64,000 nucleotides of DNA from JAIOZK01 sp964468645 (GCA_964468645.1 CAYXUU010000030.1:11600-75599), one strand, 5' to 3'. Positions 8,314-17,791 are shown, counted from the stretch's first letter. Notes: generated from the sequence alone by a model not told the origin. Numbers and translations are program-made.

Positions 8314-9993
8314 ATGCATTTGTTTTTAATATTTAACATATTGACACTGAAACATCTCGTTTGTAAAATCACAATTCTTACTTCCCTGGTAATTTGTTCT
8401 GGTTATTTAGTGGCCCAGAATGGTACAGATATTTTATTGAACCTCGGTGAGAATTACAGATTGTATCCTTCGGGCACAACACAAACAGAAGTTTTTATTG
8501 TCAAAAGTCCTTTGAACCAGGATATATTGTTTTCATCCTGCAACACCCTGACCTTCATCCCCTTTTTTATCAGCGAGGGGATCTTTGTTACTACAGATGC
8601 CGGTAACAGCTGGTATGGAAATGATACATGCACAGGAGAACCCATCGATTTTCATGGTGGCGATCCCGGGATCGCTATTGATAAAAATGGCACATTCATC
8701 ATTACCCGCCTTGGCAGATCCCCTTTTACCGGGTTATATTCACATTATTCCACTGACAATGGCCTGACATGGTCGGTACAGAAGGTTATTTCTACCGATG
8801 ATCTTGAACGTGCCGCGGTGGCAACAGATGCAATTCCATCCAGTTTAAATTATGGTAGAACGTATGCTGTCTGGATCAAATTTGCCCTTCCCTTCCCATT
8901 GATGTTTTCATATACTGATGATGGTGCCCAAAGCTGGTCAACACCCCAACAGGTAAACAATCCATCACACAGAAGTGCTGGTGGTGATATCGCAGTTGGC
9001 CCGGATGGTGAAGTTTATACATGCTGGGCAGGCGTAACCGAAACTTCCCCTTTTAAAGAGATACTGGTTGGATTTGGGTCTTCGGATGATGGGGGTGGGA
9101 ACTGGAATGTTACAGAAGAAGCCTATCCGGTTAATGGCATCACAGGTGTATTGCCGGACAAGGATAATATCAGGGTGAATGGCTTGCCATCAATAGCCAT
9201 TGATATTACGAACGGCCCCAGGCAAGAGTGGATCTACATTGTTACCGGTCAGAAAGATCTGCCACCCGCCGGAAGCGATCCGGATATTATCCTGAATCGT
9301 TCCACAGATGGTGGCCTGACATGGTCGGGGGGAATACGTGTTAATCAGGACGCCCTGGACAATGGAAAAACGCAATACTTCCCGGCTATTCATATAGATA
9401 AATTCGGCGCTGTAAATGTTATTTTTTATGATGACAGGAATACCACCTTTGATTCAACGGGTATATTCCTTGCGCGCTCAACTGACGGGGGGGATAACTG
9501 GAAAGAATATGAGATAAGCGATCATAATTTTAAACCAACACCCATCGGTGGTCTTGGGCAGGGATACCAGGGAGATAATATTGACCTGACATCAACAAAT
9601 AAAAAGATATGGCCTGTTTGGATGGATAATTCCACAGGCGTTTATCAGATATGGACGGTGCCGATCGATTTTTCCAGTATTAGTGAGATTGGTGAGGTTG
9701 ATCAGCCATCGTTATTATTCAACTTAGAGGTATATCCTAATCCGAGTTCAGCAGTATTCTATTTAAGTTGGAAGTCCTCAGTTGGAAGTTCACAATCTCC
9801 AATCGCCAAAGAATCTGATATATCTTTATATGATCTGAATGGGAGCAAAATTTACTTTTCTGGGAAGTACAAACAGCCAATTGATGATCATACCTTAAGG
9901 TTAGATGTTACTAATCTTCCCAAAGGAATTTACCTTATTAATATACAGATTGGAAATGAGATAATAGTGAAGAAAGTAATCAAGGCGAACTGA
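8314..9993 (+). CDS. Secreted sialidase-like Asp-box protein with T9SS tail
   Basis: This 559-residue protein has an N-terminal signal peptide (hydrophobic region to about residue 35, ending LVAQN). Its body carries Asp-box motifs typical of BNR/sialidase-fold propellers: STDNGLTWS, STDGGLTWSG and STDGGDNWKE. The C-terminus from about 480 is a type A T9SS sorting domain: LEVYPNPSS, SLYDLNGSKIY and LPKGIYLINIQIGNEIIVKKVIKAN. It should therefore cross the outer membrane by T9SS and end up on the surface or released. The classical sialidase catalytic residues (FRIP Arg, Tyr/Glu pair) are not evident, so enzyme activity is not claimed; it may be a glycan- or protein-binding propeller. Confidence 0.82.
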   Translation: MHLFLIFNILTLKHLVCKITILTSLVICSGYLVAQNGTDILLNLGENYRLYPSGTTQTEVFIVKSPLNQDILFSSCNTLTFIPFFISEGIFVTTDAGNSWYGNDTCTGEPIDFHGGDPGIAIDKNGTFIITRLGRSPFTGLYSHYSTDNGLTWSVQKVISTDDLERAAVATDAIPSSLNYGRTYAVWIKFALPFPLMFSYTDDGAQSWSTPQQVNNPSHRSAGGDIAVGPDGEVYTCWAGVTETSPFKEILVGFGSSDDGGGNWNVTEEAYPVNGITGVLPDKDNIRVNGLPSIAIDITNGPRQEWIYIVTGQKDLPPAGSDPDIILNRSTDGGLTWSGGIRVNQDALDNGKTQYFPAIHIDKFGAVNVIFYDDRNTTFDSTGIFLARSTDGGDNWKEYEISDHNFKPTPIGGLGQGYQGDNIDLTSTNKKIWPVWMDNSTGVYQIWTVPIDFSSISEIGEVDQPSLLFNLEVYPNPSSAVFYLSWKSSVGSSQSPIAKESDISLYDLNGSKIYFSGKYKQPIDDHTLRLDVTNLPKGIYLINIQIGNEIIVKKVIKAN

Positions 9994-10010
9994 TAATATA
10001 GAACACAGTT

Positions 10011-10024
10011 CCGATAGCTATCGG
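10011..10024. terminator. Palindrome between convergent genes, possible terminator
   Basis: CCGATAGCTATCGG is a perfect 14-nt palindrome followed by a short T run (gattttg). It sits between the convergent genes ending at 9993 and 10091, where a bidirectional terminator would be expected. The stem has no loop of its own, so a cruciform or protein site is also possible. Confidence 0.4.
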
Positions 10025-10090
10025 GATTTTGATTGTTATGATCAGTTACGATATTCTATAATCATAAAAATCATAAGGATCAGCGTTCTA

Positions 10091-11407
10091 TTATTTTATA
10101 ATGATCATTTTCCTTGTCAATGAGATGCTGGTTGTTTCCAGCCTGTATAAGTAAATTCCTTCAGGCAAAGCAGAGGCATCAAAGAAAATTTCATGGTATC
10201 CTGATTGTAATTCTTGCTTTTCAAAAAATACAATCTCATTCCCATTCAGATCAAATATTTTAATGCAAGCATGCTGTGTTGGAGCTAATGATTCTGGTAT
10301 ATGAAATTTAATAGTAGTTCCCATACTGAATGGATTAGGATAGTTCTGATGAAGTATAATACTATCAATTTGATCATCTGATATTGATTCAACCTGAACA
10401 GGAAAAGGTGGTTTGTATTTCAATACAGCACCTTCATGCCCCACAGCAAAACCATGTAGTGAATCTGGAAACATCACATCAAAAATTGAAGTGGAACCGG
10501 GTGTTGCAATTTCTATCCAGGTAAGTCCGGTATCCAGGGTGTAAATAAATTTTTGCCTGGGCCCAAGGGGCGCCCATGCTTCATATTCTGTTCTGAAGTC
10601 GATATCATAGGCATTGCCCTGAAATCCCGGTTCAACATATTCCCAGCTTGATCCTCCGTTGGATGTCCAGAGCATCCCTACCCCGTAACCAAAATCAGGA
10701 TCGCCCCCGGCACCGACGACGTTGATGGAATCGAAGAGGTGAAGTCCATGAACCTCATCGGCTGGTGCATAAACCGGTTCAATAGCATGCCAGAGTTCTC
10801 CGCCATTATTTGTGTGCCAGATAACACCGGCGATATCAAAAATACCTCCCGATGCATAACCATAGTTGTCATCATAAAATTGAATATCCAGAACAGGGAA
10901 GAAGGCAAGTATTGAAGTATCAACAACCGCCTGGTTCCAGGTCATCCCGCCATCAAAAGTTTTAACAAGAGCATGGGGACGGCCTCCCATCCATCCGTTC
11001 AGAGAGTCAAGGAAAAGCATACATGTTATGAAAATGTTTTCTTCCGGGTAGGTCTCGGTACTCCAGTTTATTCCTCCATCAGTTGTTTTCAGCAATACAG
11101 TACCAAAAGGTACTGAAATAAAATTAAAGGATGATGCCCAGCCAAGATGTCTGTTCAGAAAAAAAACATCCATGATATCATTATTGGTCTGACTGTTTTG
11201 AATGTCCCAGGATAATCCCCCATTTACTGTATGCAAGATTGTTCCTGAATCACCCGCCACCCATCCAAACAAACTATCAACAAAACAAACTGAATTTAAA
11301 TTTTTGCTTACCGGCACATCAAGCTTTTCCCAGGTACCCTGGGCATTGGTTACATAAACCAGGAGCATAAAATTGAGCAGCAATATTTTTTTAAAAGTCC
11401 TTATCAA
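10091..11407 (-). CDS. Secreted YCF48/BNR-like propeller with T9SS tail
   Basis: This 438-residue protein has a signal peptide (MIRTFKKILLLNFMLLVYVTNAQG) and six or more regularly spaced Asp-box type motifs (TVNGGLSWD, TTDGGINWS, TFDGGMTWN, TNNGGELWH, TSNGGSSWE, TLDTGLTWI), consistent with a beta-propeller related to the YCF48/photosystem-stability family. From about residue 355 it has a T9SS type A sorting domain: LHQNYPNPFSMGTTIKF, IKIFDLNGNEI and LPEGIYLYRLETTSISLTRKMIIIK. Export to the surface by T9SS is a strong inference. The binding partner is unknown. It converges with the 8314-9993 gene and is transcribed away from the fiber island. Confidence 0.85.
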   Translation of the reverse strand: MIRTFKKILLLNFMLLVYVTNAQGTWEKLDVPVSKNLNSVCFVDSLFGWVAGDSGTILHTVNGGLSWDIQNSQTNNDIMDVFFLNRHLGWASSFNFISVPFGTVLLKTTDGGINWSTETYPEENIFITCMLFLDSLNGWMGGRPHALVKTFDGGMTWNQAVVDTSILAFFPVLDIQFYDDNYGYASGGIFDIAGVIWHTNNGGELWHAIEPVYAPADEVHGLHLFDSINVVGAGGDPDFGYGVGMLWTSNGGSSWEYVEPGFQGNAYDIDFRTEYEAWAPLGPRQKFIYTLDTGLTWIEIATPGSTSIFDVMFPDSLHGFAVGHEGAVLKYKPPFPVQVESISDDQIDSIILHQNYPNPFSMGTTIKFHIPESLAPTQHACIKIFDLNGNEIVFFEKQELQSGYHEIFFDASALPEGIYLYRLETTSISLTRKMIIIK

Positions 11408-11772
11408 TATTGTTTATTCAGGTGTAACTGTCAGGAATGTGCAATATACATAATTGAATCCGCTCCGAAAAACAATTTTTTGCCACTAAAGCCCTAAAAC
11501 ACAAAATAACACAAAATATATTTGTCTGACATTCATTTTTTTGTGGATTTTAGTGTTTTGGTGTTTTAGTGGCATTTATTAGTTTTCTTACTTATCGGGG
11601 TGGACTCATAATTTGAGGTCAAGTATGAAAGCACAGGCTGCCAGTTGATAAAATCCCTCCACCACTTATCACGGTAAAACCACCGGCTGATATATAGCTG
11701 TTGGAAACAGTATTCAGCGGCTATATTTTTATATTAAACCCTTTATTAATAATATTTAAATCCACGTTAATC
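11408..11772. other. Intergenic region with long inverted repeat, no gene seen
   Basis: This region lies between the divergent propeller and fiber genes. It carries the long imperfect inverted repeat at 11481-11574. No convincing short gene was found. A TTG-started in-frame extension of the next gene reaches back to 11701 but lacks a signal-peptide start and is not favoured. Confidence 0.5.
11481..11574. repeat. Long imperfect inverted repeat
   Basis: The arm beginning TGCCACTAAAGCCCTAAAAC at 11481 matches the reverse complement of the arm ending at 11574 (TGCCACTAAAACACCAAAAC) over roughly 35 nt with a few mismatches, around a short AT-rich centre. The whole could fold into a hairpin nearly 95 nt long. 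It resembles non-autonomous miniature elements or the dispersed intergenic repeats common in Bacteroidota; no coding potential. Confidence 0.6.
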
Positions 11773-13782
11773 ATGAAACCTAAAATGAACAGCAATCCCC
11801 CGGGCAACCTGATTAAATTCAGGAATTCATTTGTATTTATACTTATCTTTTCCCTTTTGCCTCTGGCAGCGACTACCCAGGTCAGTATTAGCAATGATGG
11901 TAGTGAGGCACATCTCTCAGCAATGCTCGAAGTGAAGTCTAATAATAAGGGATTACTGATTCCGAGAATATCCACCCTGAACAGAGGCATCCTAGGACTT
12001 GTTGCCCAGGGTGGCTTAATGGTTTACGACACCAATTTCAAGAGCTTTTTTATTCACAATGGTAGTCAGTGGAATATATTATCAACAGGTAATTTTTGGA
12101 CGAAAACCGGTAGATACCTGTATCTTTCAAATAGTTCAGATTCATTGGGGATTGGAACTACAGTCCCTGCAAGGAAATTTGAAGTAAGTGGCGGCTTATG
12201 GACAGCAAGAATAAGTTCACCGACCAATGGTGGTGCATTCATAGAGTTTCTTGGAACAAATACGACGAACTGGGCTTTTGGAACCTGGAGTGGTGCAGCC
12301 CAGCTTTCTTCTTCAGATGATGCTTTTGCAACATCTCAATCGGAATATATTTTTGATACAGATAGTTTCAATCCATACACCGATGATTCTAAATATCTGG
12401 GAACCAGTTCCAAGCGCTGGAAGAATACCTATAGCATTGATGGCGATTTCAGTGGAAATGTAGGCATTGGTACGACTAATCCTGCGAGAGCGCTTGAGGT
12501 AAGCGGATACTGGAGAACAGCAAGATTGAGCTCAACATCCTATTCGGGTGCTTATCTGGAGTTTGTAGGAACCAGTGCAACAGATTGGGCTATTGGTACA
12601 TGGGAAGGTACCACCCGTATATCATCATCTACCGATGAATTTGCATCTTCACATAGTGAGTTTATTTTTACTACGGATAGATTCGGCCCTTTTGTTGACG
12701 ACTCCAAAAACCTGGGAAGCGAATCCAAACGCTGGAAAAACCTGTATAGTATCGATGGGGATTTTAGTGGGGCAGTGGGAATTGGAACATCCAGCCCTGC
12801 AAGAACACTCGAAGTAACAGGACCTATGCGAACTGCCAGATTAAGTTCAACATCAGATGGGGCTTATCTTGAATTCTTAGCTACCAATGCTACCGACTGG
12901 TGTATTGGAACCAGGGATGGCTCTGCACGTATAATATCATCAACTGACGAATTCGCAACCTCAAATACTCAATATTTCTTTTTTACTGATAAGTTTTATC
13001 CCTCGAGTAATAATACCAAGGATTTGGGATTAAGCTCCTATCGATGGAAAAAAACATACAGTGTTGACGGCGATTTCAGCGGTGATATTATTATCGATGG
13101 GGATATGGGTATTGGTACCTCAACACCCTCACGAACACTGGAAGTAAGAGGCCCACTGAAGACTGCCAGGTTGAGTTCAACCACCAATCCGGGAGCTTAT
13201 CTTGAATTTGTCGGAACCGACCCTGTTGATTGGGCAATAGGGACCAGGGAAGGCTCTGCACGAATACTCTCATCTACAGATGAATTTACAAACACAGATG
13301 TTGAATATTATTTTCATACAGATAAATTTTCCCCTGCTACCGGTAATTCAAAAGATTTAGGTGAAAGCTCCAAACGCTGGAAAAACACTTACAGTATCGA
13401 TGGTGATTTTAGTGGGAAGGTTGCCATTGGAGGAACATATGCATCAGGTTACAAACTTTCCGTTGATGGTAAGATTGCTTGTGAAGAGGTACTGGTTGAT
13501 GATGATGGAAGCTGGCCCGATTATGTGTTCGACGATAGTTACCAATTAATGAACCTCCGGGAACTGGACCAAAATATCCAGGAATACAAACATTTGCCTG
13601 GTATACCTTCATCTGCTGATGTAAAAGAAAATGGAGTACTTGTAGGTGATTTTCAGAAGAAACTATTGGAGAAAATTGAGGAACTTACACTTTATCTGAT
13701 CCAGCAGGACAATAAGATAGCATTGCTGGAGGCAGAGATTGAAAGCATGAAATCTATAATTAATCCTGGAAATCATGAATAA
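11773..13782 (+). CDS. Repetitive surface fiber protein, module 1
   Basis: A 669-residue protein. ATG 11773 begins a signal peptide ending near AATTQV. The head (SISNDGSEAHLSAMLEVKS, GLLIPRISTLNRG, GGLMVYDTNFKSFFIHNG) is shared with the other fibers here. Four tandem repeats of about 105 residues follow (12148-13430), each opening with GIGTxxPxRxLEV and closing near SKRWKNxYSIDGDFSG. The C-terminal part (SWPDYVFDDSYQLMNLREL, KHLPGIPSSADVKENGV) ends in a coiled coil (LLEKIEELTLYLIQQDNKI). Family knowledge suggests a trimeric stalk with a C-terminal coiled-coil or chaperone-like tip; this is inferred. The gene overlaps the next by 8 nt (ATGAATAA), pointing to translational coupling. Confidence 0.82.
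   Translation: MKPKMNSNPPGNLIKFRNSFVFILIFSLLPLAATTQVSISNDGSEAHLSAMLEVKSNNKGLLIPRISTLNRGILGLVAQGGLMVYDTNFKSFFIHNGSQWNILSTGNFWTKTGRYLYLSNSSDSLGIGTTVPARKFEVSGGLWTARISSPTNGGAFIEFLGTNTTNWAFGTWSGAAQLSSSDDAFATSQSEYIFDTDSFNPYTDDSKYLGTSSKRWKNTYSIDGDFSGNVGIGTTNPARALEVSGYWRTARLSSTSYSGAYLEFVGTSATDWAIGTWEGTTRISSSTDEFASSHSEFIFTTDRFGPFVDDSKNLGSESKRWKNLYSIDGDFSGAVGIGTSSPARTLEVTGPMRTARLSSTSDGAYLEFLATNATDWCIGTRDGSARIISSTDEFATSNTQYFFFTDKFYPSSNNTKDLGLSSYRWKKTYSVDGDFSGDIIIDGDMGIGTSTPSRTLEVRGPLKTARLSSTTNPGAYLEFVGTDPVDWAIGTREGSARILSSTDEFTNTDVEYYFHTDKFSPATGNSKDLGESSKRWKNTYSIDGDFSGKVAIGGTYASGYKLSVDGKIACEEVLVDDDGSWPDYVFDDSYQLMNLRELDQNIQEYKHLPGIPSSADVKENGVLVGDFQKKLLEKIEELTLYLIQQDNKIALLEAEIESMKSIINPGNHE
12148..13430 (+). 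repeat. Four tandem ~315-bp coding repeats
   Basis: Repeat units begin near 12148, 12461, 12776 and 13105 and encode GIGTTVPARKFEV, GIGTTNPARALEV, GIGTSSPARTLEV and GIGTSTPSRTLEV. The period is about 105 codons (a little longer in unit 3). Related units occur in the minus-strand fiber gene at 22319-24157, so these repeats can support recombination between the genes. Confidence 0.75.
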
Positions 13783-16345
13783 ACTCACAGGAATATTGAT
13801 ATTGGTACTGATATCCTCAGTAATCTCGGCACAACAGGGATTACCCTTCAAATTGTGGCAGGATCCGGCAACCCGCGATTTCAGATCAATACAACGGGAA
13901 GTGGAAACCTATTTCACAGGAAAGAATAAAGGCAGGGGTTCAGGGTATAAACAATGGAAACGCTGGGAATTTATTAACAAAAATAGACTAACGCCGGATG
14001 GTAAAATAATCAATATCGCAGCCAAGAATTTTCAGGAATTTCAGGAATACTTGGCAGAACTCGAAAAGAACGGAACCACTGATGGATCACGCTCTGTTAC
14101 CAACGGAGAGTGGGAAAGCCTGGGCATAGATTTTTTTGTTAATGGAGCTGGTTGGAATCCAGGTATCGGAAGAGTGAACGTTATTGAATTTCATCCCACG
14201 AATCCCAACATATACTGGGTTGGATGCCCGTCAGGGGGATTATGGAAAACAACAAATGACGGCAATACCTGGATACCATTAACCGACGGCATGCCCAGAA
14301 TAGGCGTATCAGGTATTGCAGTGGATTATACCAATACAAATGTAATCTATATCCTTACAGGTGATGGTGATGGTTCATCCACCCATTCTGTGGGTATCCT
14401 GAAAACTACAAATGGAGGGGATACCTGGCTGAATACAGAGCTTACCTGGGATCCTGACGACTTTGTGAGAAGCTATAAACTTATCATGCATCCAACCGAT
14501 CATCAAACACTCTTTGCTGTAACTTCTGAAGGAATTTATAAAACGGTTAATGGAGGTAATATCTGGACACAGAAAAGCGCAGGTTGGTTCTTTGATATTG
14601 AATTTAAACCCAATGACCCGAGTATCATATACGCCTGCAAAGCATCTCAATTTTACAAATCCATTAATACTGGTGACACATGGAACCCAATTATTCCAGG
14701 TGTGCCCACCGGATGTGAAAGAATGGCAATTGCAGTCTCCCCCAGCAATTTTAATTATGTATATATACTGGCAGGACCTGCCATTGATTCAGGAAGCTTT
14801 AAAGGGATTTACAGATCCAATAACAGTGGTGATTCTTTTGATCCGAAAGCTGATACCCCCAACATACTAGGATATTCTATTACTGGTGATGATGATAAAC
14901 ACCAAACATCATATGACCTTGCACTGGTAGTTTCCAGAACGAATGTGGGACATCTTATCTCCGGGGGCATCAATACCTGGAAATCGACCGACTATGGATC
15001 GAATTGGTATTGCATTTCGGACTGGGATGGATATACCGATACTATTGGATATACCCATGCTGACATTCACAACCTGACGATTAATCCACTTAACAATAAA
15101 CTTTACTGTTGTAGTGATGGCGGATTATTTAGCTCCACAGATTTCGGTGAAACGTGGACAGATCATTCTGACGGGCTTGAAATAACCCAATGGTACCGAA
15201 TAGCCGGCTTTGAAAATAATCCGTACCTGATCATTGGAGGGACCCAGGATAATGGTTGCAATAAATGGATAGGGGGAAGTACCATGTTACATATTCTCGG
15301 TGCAGATGGTATGGATTGTATAATCGATCATACTTATTCAAATATTATGTATTATTCCTCACAAAATGGCGAGTTAAGAAAGTCAATAGACGGAGGATCT
15401 TCCTATACAGAAATATGGCCTGACAGTGCCAAAGGTTCATGGGTTACTCCCTTTATAATGCATCCGAATAATTCATCAATAATTTATGGTGGCTATGACA
15501 GTGTTCATAAAAGTACCGATGGTGGCAATAGCTGGACCAGCAAAGTTGTTGACGGAAGAGGGGCAATGGCAATCGGGATAAATTATCCAGGCAGGGTGTA
15601 TGCATCCTTCCAGGATGATATATGGATGTCGAACGATGGTGCAAATACCTGGACACCTATCAGTGCAGGCCTTCCAGGGATGGGGATAGCCATTACCTTT
15701 ATTACAGTAAATCCAGATCAATCAAGCGAAGTATTTGTAACACTCGCCGGTTATGATATCGGTCAGAAGGTTTATAAATCCATAAATGCCGGATCAACAT
15801 GGACAAATATCTCAGGAACCTTGCCAAATGTTCCCATGAACTGTATTGTTTATGAAGATTGTAATGGTTCACCGGATGATGCATTGTATGTTGGTACTGA
15901 TATCGGGGTGTTTTACAGGAACGGCACAATGAGTGACTGGATACCGTTTAGAAACGGCCTGCCAACAGTTCCGGTTTTTGATATGGAGATCAATTATACC
16001 ATAGGAATGATAAGGGCAGGGACTTATGGCCGTGGCATCTGGGAATCGGATCTTTATGCTGATTGCCCGGCTAATTACACCCTTACCCCAGCCAATGATC
16101 CAGGTAATCCTAATTACACGGGTTTTCAATTTTATGAAGCAGGTAGCTGGATAACCTCAACCAGGGTGATTACCGGAGGGGAAGGGACAGATGTAACATA
16201 CAAAGCGGGTGGCAGCATTAAACTGCTCCAGGGATTTCATGTTAAAAAGGGTAACAGGTTTGAAGCACTGCGCGGGCCATGTGAGGCTACTGCTGCACCT
16301 GTTACTATTAAACCTGCAAAAGGTGTGTATGCAGGGTCGCTGTAA
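13775..16345 (+). CDS. Large secreted Asp-box (sortilin/VPS10-like) propeller, module 1 partner
   Basis: This 856-residue protein starts at ATG 13775, inside the last codons of the fiber gene, and has a signal peptide ending SSVISAQQG. It carries many Asp-box motifs (TTNDGNTWI, TTNGGDTWL, SINTGDTWN, STDFGETWT, STDGGNSWT, SINAGSTWT), consistent with one or two large propellers like those of VPS10/sortilin and xyloglucanase-type proteins. Near the C-terminus the segment GGEGTDVTYKAGGSIKLLQG then FHVKKGNRFEA matches what I recall as a '3-coathanger stack' domain. No canonical T9SS tail follows; it ends at KGVYAGSL. Its paralogue is at 19441-22326, and a fragment of another copy is in the pseudogene at 26200-27452. 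Activity is unknown. Confidence 0.8.
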   Translation: MNKLTGILILVLISSVISAQQGLPFKLWQDPATRDFRSIQREVETYFTGKNKGRGSGYKQWKRWEFINKNRLTPDGKIINIAAKNFQEFQEYLAELEKNGTTDGSRSVTNGEWESLGIDFFVNGAGWNPGIGRVNVIEFHPTNPNIYWVGCPSGGLWKTTNDGNTWIPLTDGMPRIGVSGIAVDYTNTNVIYILTGDGDGSSTHSVGILKTTNGGDTWLNTELTWDPDDFVRSYKLIMHPTDHQTLFAVTSEGIYKTVNGGNIWTQKSAGWFFDIEFKPNDPSIIYACKASQFYKSINTGDTWNPIIPGVPTGCERMAIAVSPSNFNYVYILAGPAIDSGSFKGIYRSNNSGDSFDPKADTPNILGYSITGDDDKHQTSYDLALVVSRTNVGHLISGGINTWKSTDYGSNWYCISDWDGYTDTIGYTHADIHNLTINPLNNKLYCCSDGGLFSSTDFGETWTDHSDGLEITQWYRIAGFENNPYLIIGGTQDNGCNKWIGGSTMLHILGADGMDCIIDHTYSNIMYYSSQNGELRKSIDGGSSYTEIWPDSAKGSWVTPFIMHPNNSSIIYGGYDSVHKSTDGGNSWTSKVVDGRGAMAIGINYPGRVYASFQDDIWMSNDGANTWTPISAGLPGMGIAITFITVNPDQSSEVFVTLAGYDIGQKVYKSINAGSTWTNISGTLPNVPMNCIVYEDCNGSPDDALYVGTDIGVFYRNGTMSDWIPFRNGLPTVPVFDMEINYTIGMIRAGTYGRGIWESDLYADCPANYTLTPANDPGNPNYTGFQFYEAGSWITSTRVITGGEGTDVTYKAGGSIKLLQGFHVKKGNRFEALRGPCEATAAPVTIKPAKGVYAGSL

Positions 16346-16378
16346 AGGATCATTTAATAATAAGACTTATATTTCCTG

Positions 16379-17791
16379 CTAGTTATTATAAATTTTTATT
16401 TCCCCACCTGCTGAGATTTCAACCTCACCGGTAAATACCATTCCGTTAGTCTCGTTATTCTCAGATACAAACCTGATCTGACCTGTTGAACCGTTTGCTT
16501 GCAGTGTCCCATTAGCATCGATTTTGGAGTTGTTAAGGAATATCAGATCGGCCCCGGCCCCTATGGTTAAAGTCTGTCCGGAGGGAACATTAACATTGCA
16601 GCGTATATAATGTCTCCTGGTATTCTGGTTCAACGGCCCTTTGTATCCATTATAAACACTACCGCATAAGCTTCTGGTTATAACAGGAACCACCCTCAAT
16701 GAGGCATCTCCAGCAAACCGCATGCAATTATTTGCGCCTGAACAATCAGGATATGCCAGGTTGGCCTGGTTAAAAGCAGTCTGCACAGTACTGCCTGCAT
16801 TCATCCAGGTAAAAAGAGTAGTCTGCCATGATATTGAATTTGGCCAGCAGTTTGTCTCACATGCAACACTGCTCATTCCACAATATCCGACTGCTACCGT
16901 ACCATTGTTTGAGCCCTTTCTAAACTCAAAGGAAAAATGATTAGCTGTCTGATCACACATTCCATTACAACTGCCCAGGAAAGTGAATGCCATGCTGGAA
17001 TATGCAGTAATCCATGTTCCGATTTCCACCGCGGTAATATCGCTGTCACACTGATTATGATAATCAGAGGAACCTCCATGATCCAATTCATAGAACATTG
17101 CTGTTTCGTCTGACTGAATATGGCTTTGGACCTTTGCATCACTTGCATTTCCAACCCGCTCGGTATTATAACCCATGGTGTTAAACCATACCCTTGCATT
17201 TTCGGCATGGTCGTACCAGATAGGATCCTGGGGACAGGCACCCCAGTCAGGCCCATGTTGTGAGAATCCTTCGTAAGGAGGTGGAATCCCATACCCAAGG
17301 TTTTCACCAGTCATTGCATCAATAATATTTACGATAAATCTGTTAGAATCGATACTTCTTACGATCCAGCAGGGGTTTTCAGGAATAGGTTCAACAGGAA
17401 ATACATCGGTATTTGGAGAGATATAATACAGGCTTGAATACTGTATTTCACCTTCTGCCATAGTTTCCGCCTGGTCCTGTGTGATATCAGGTTCAACTTC
17501 CAGTGGTAGGCCTTCACGCCAGTGTATTGTATCTTCGATGAGTTCATCCGTAATTACATTAAACTGATACCGGATAAAATTCTTTTCAACAATAGCTTCT
17601 CCGATCTTTCTTTGATAAAAGTAAGATACAATTGTATCAATTTGCAGTTTTGTATATACCCGGTCGCTATTATCGTATTTCCTTAACAATTCATCCTGGT
17701 TTGCAACCACCTGTTGACCTGTCAGTATTACCGGACAAGCAATCAGTAAAATAGCGGAGATTATTAATGAAATAATCATTTCTTTTTTCAT
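16379..17791 (-). CDS. Secreted cysteine-protease-like protein (clan CD-like), module 2 partner
   Basis: This 470-residue protein starts at ATG 17791 with an AGGAG ribosome site, 13 nt after the fiber gene stop. It has a signal peptide (about residues 1-25) and a propeptide-like region (about 30-165) with IIDAMTGENLGYG. In a central domain His238 (YELDHGGSSDYH) is followed 37 residues later by Cys275 (FLGSCNGMCDQ). The His then Cys order, each at the end of a hydrophobic strand, mirrors gingipain/caspase (clan CD) active sites. From about 385 a Gly/Asn-rich beta-helix-like tail (LTIGAGADLIFLNNSKIDANG) ends the protein. No standard T9SS tail is seen. Protease identity is inferred from motif order only. 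Confidence 0.65.
   Translation of the reverse strand: MKKEMIISLIISAILLIACPVILTGQQVVANQDELLRKYDNSDRVYTKLQIDTIVSYFYQRKIGEAIVEKNFIRYQFNVITDELIEDTIHWREGLPLEVEPDITQDQAETMAEGEIQYSSLYYISPNTDVFPVEPIPENPCWIVRSIDSNRFIVNIIDAMTGENLGYGIPPPYEGFSQHGPDWGACPQDPIWYDHAENARVWFNTMGYNTERVGNASDAKVQSHIQSDETAMFYELDHGGSSDYHNQCDSDITAVEIGTWITAYSSMAFTFLGSCNGMCDQTANHFSFEFRKGSNNGTVAVGYCGMSSVACETNCWPNSISWQTTLFTWMNAGSTVQTAFNQANLAYPDCSGANNCMRFAGDASLRVVPVITRSLCGSVYNGYKGPLNQNTRRHYIRCNVNVPSGQTLTIGAGADLIFLNNSKIDANGTLQANGSTGQIRFVSENNETNGMVFTGEVEISAGGEIKIYNN

Noticed and set aside
8314..9993. True sialidase activity
   Set aside because: Asp-boxes are present but the sialidase catalytic residues could not be found.
11701..11772. 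TTG-started N-terminal extension of fiber module 1
   Set aside because: ATG 11773 directly precedes a standard signal peptide; the extension is AT-rich and follows a repeat region.
12148..13430. CRISPR-like regular repeats
   Set aside because: The units are about 315 bp, coding and in frame, without spacer structure.
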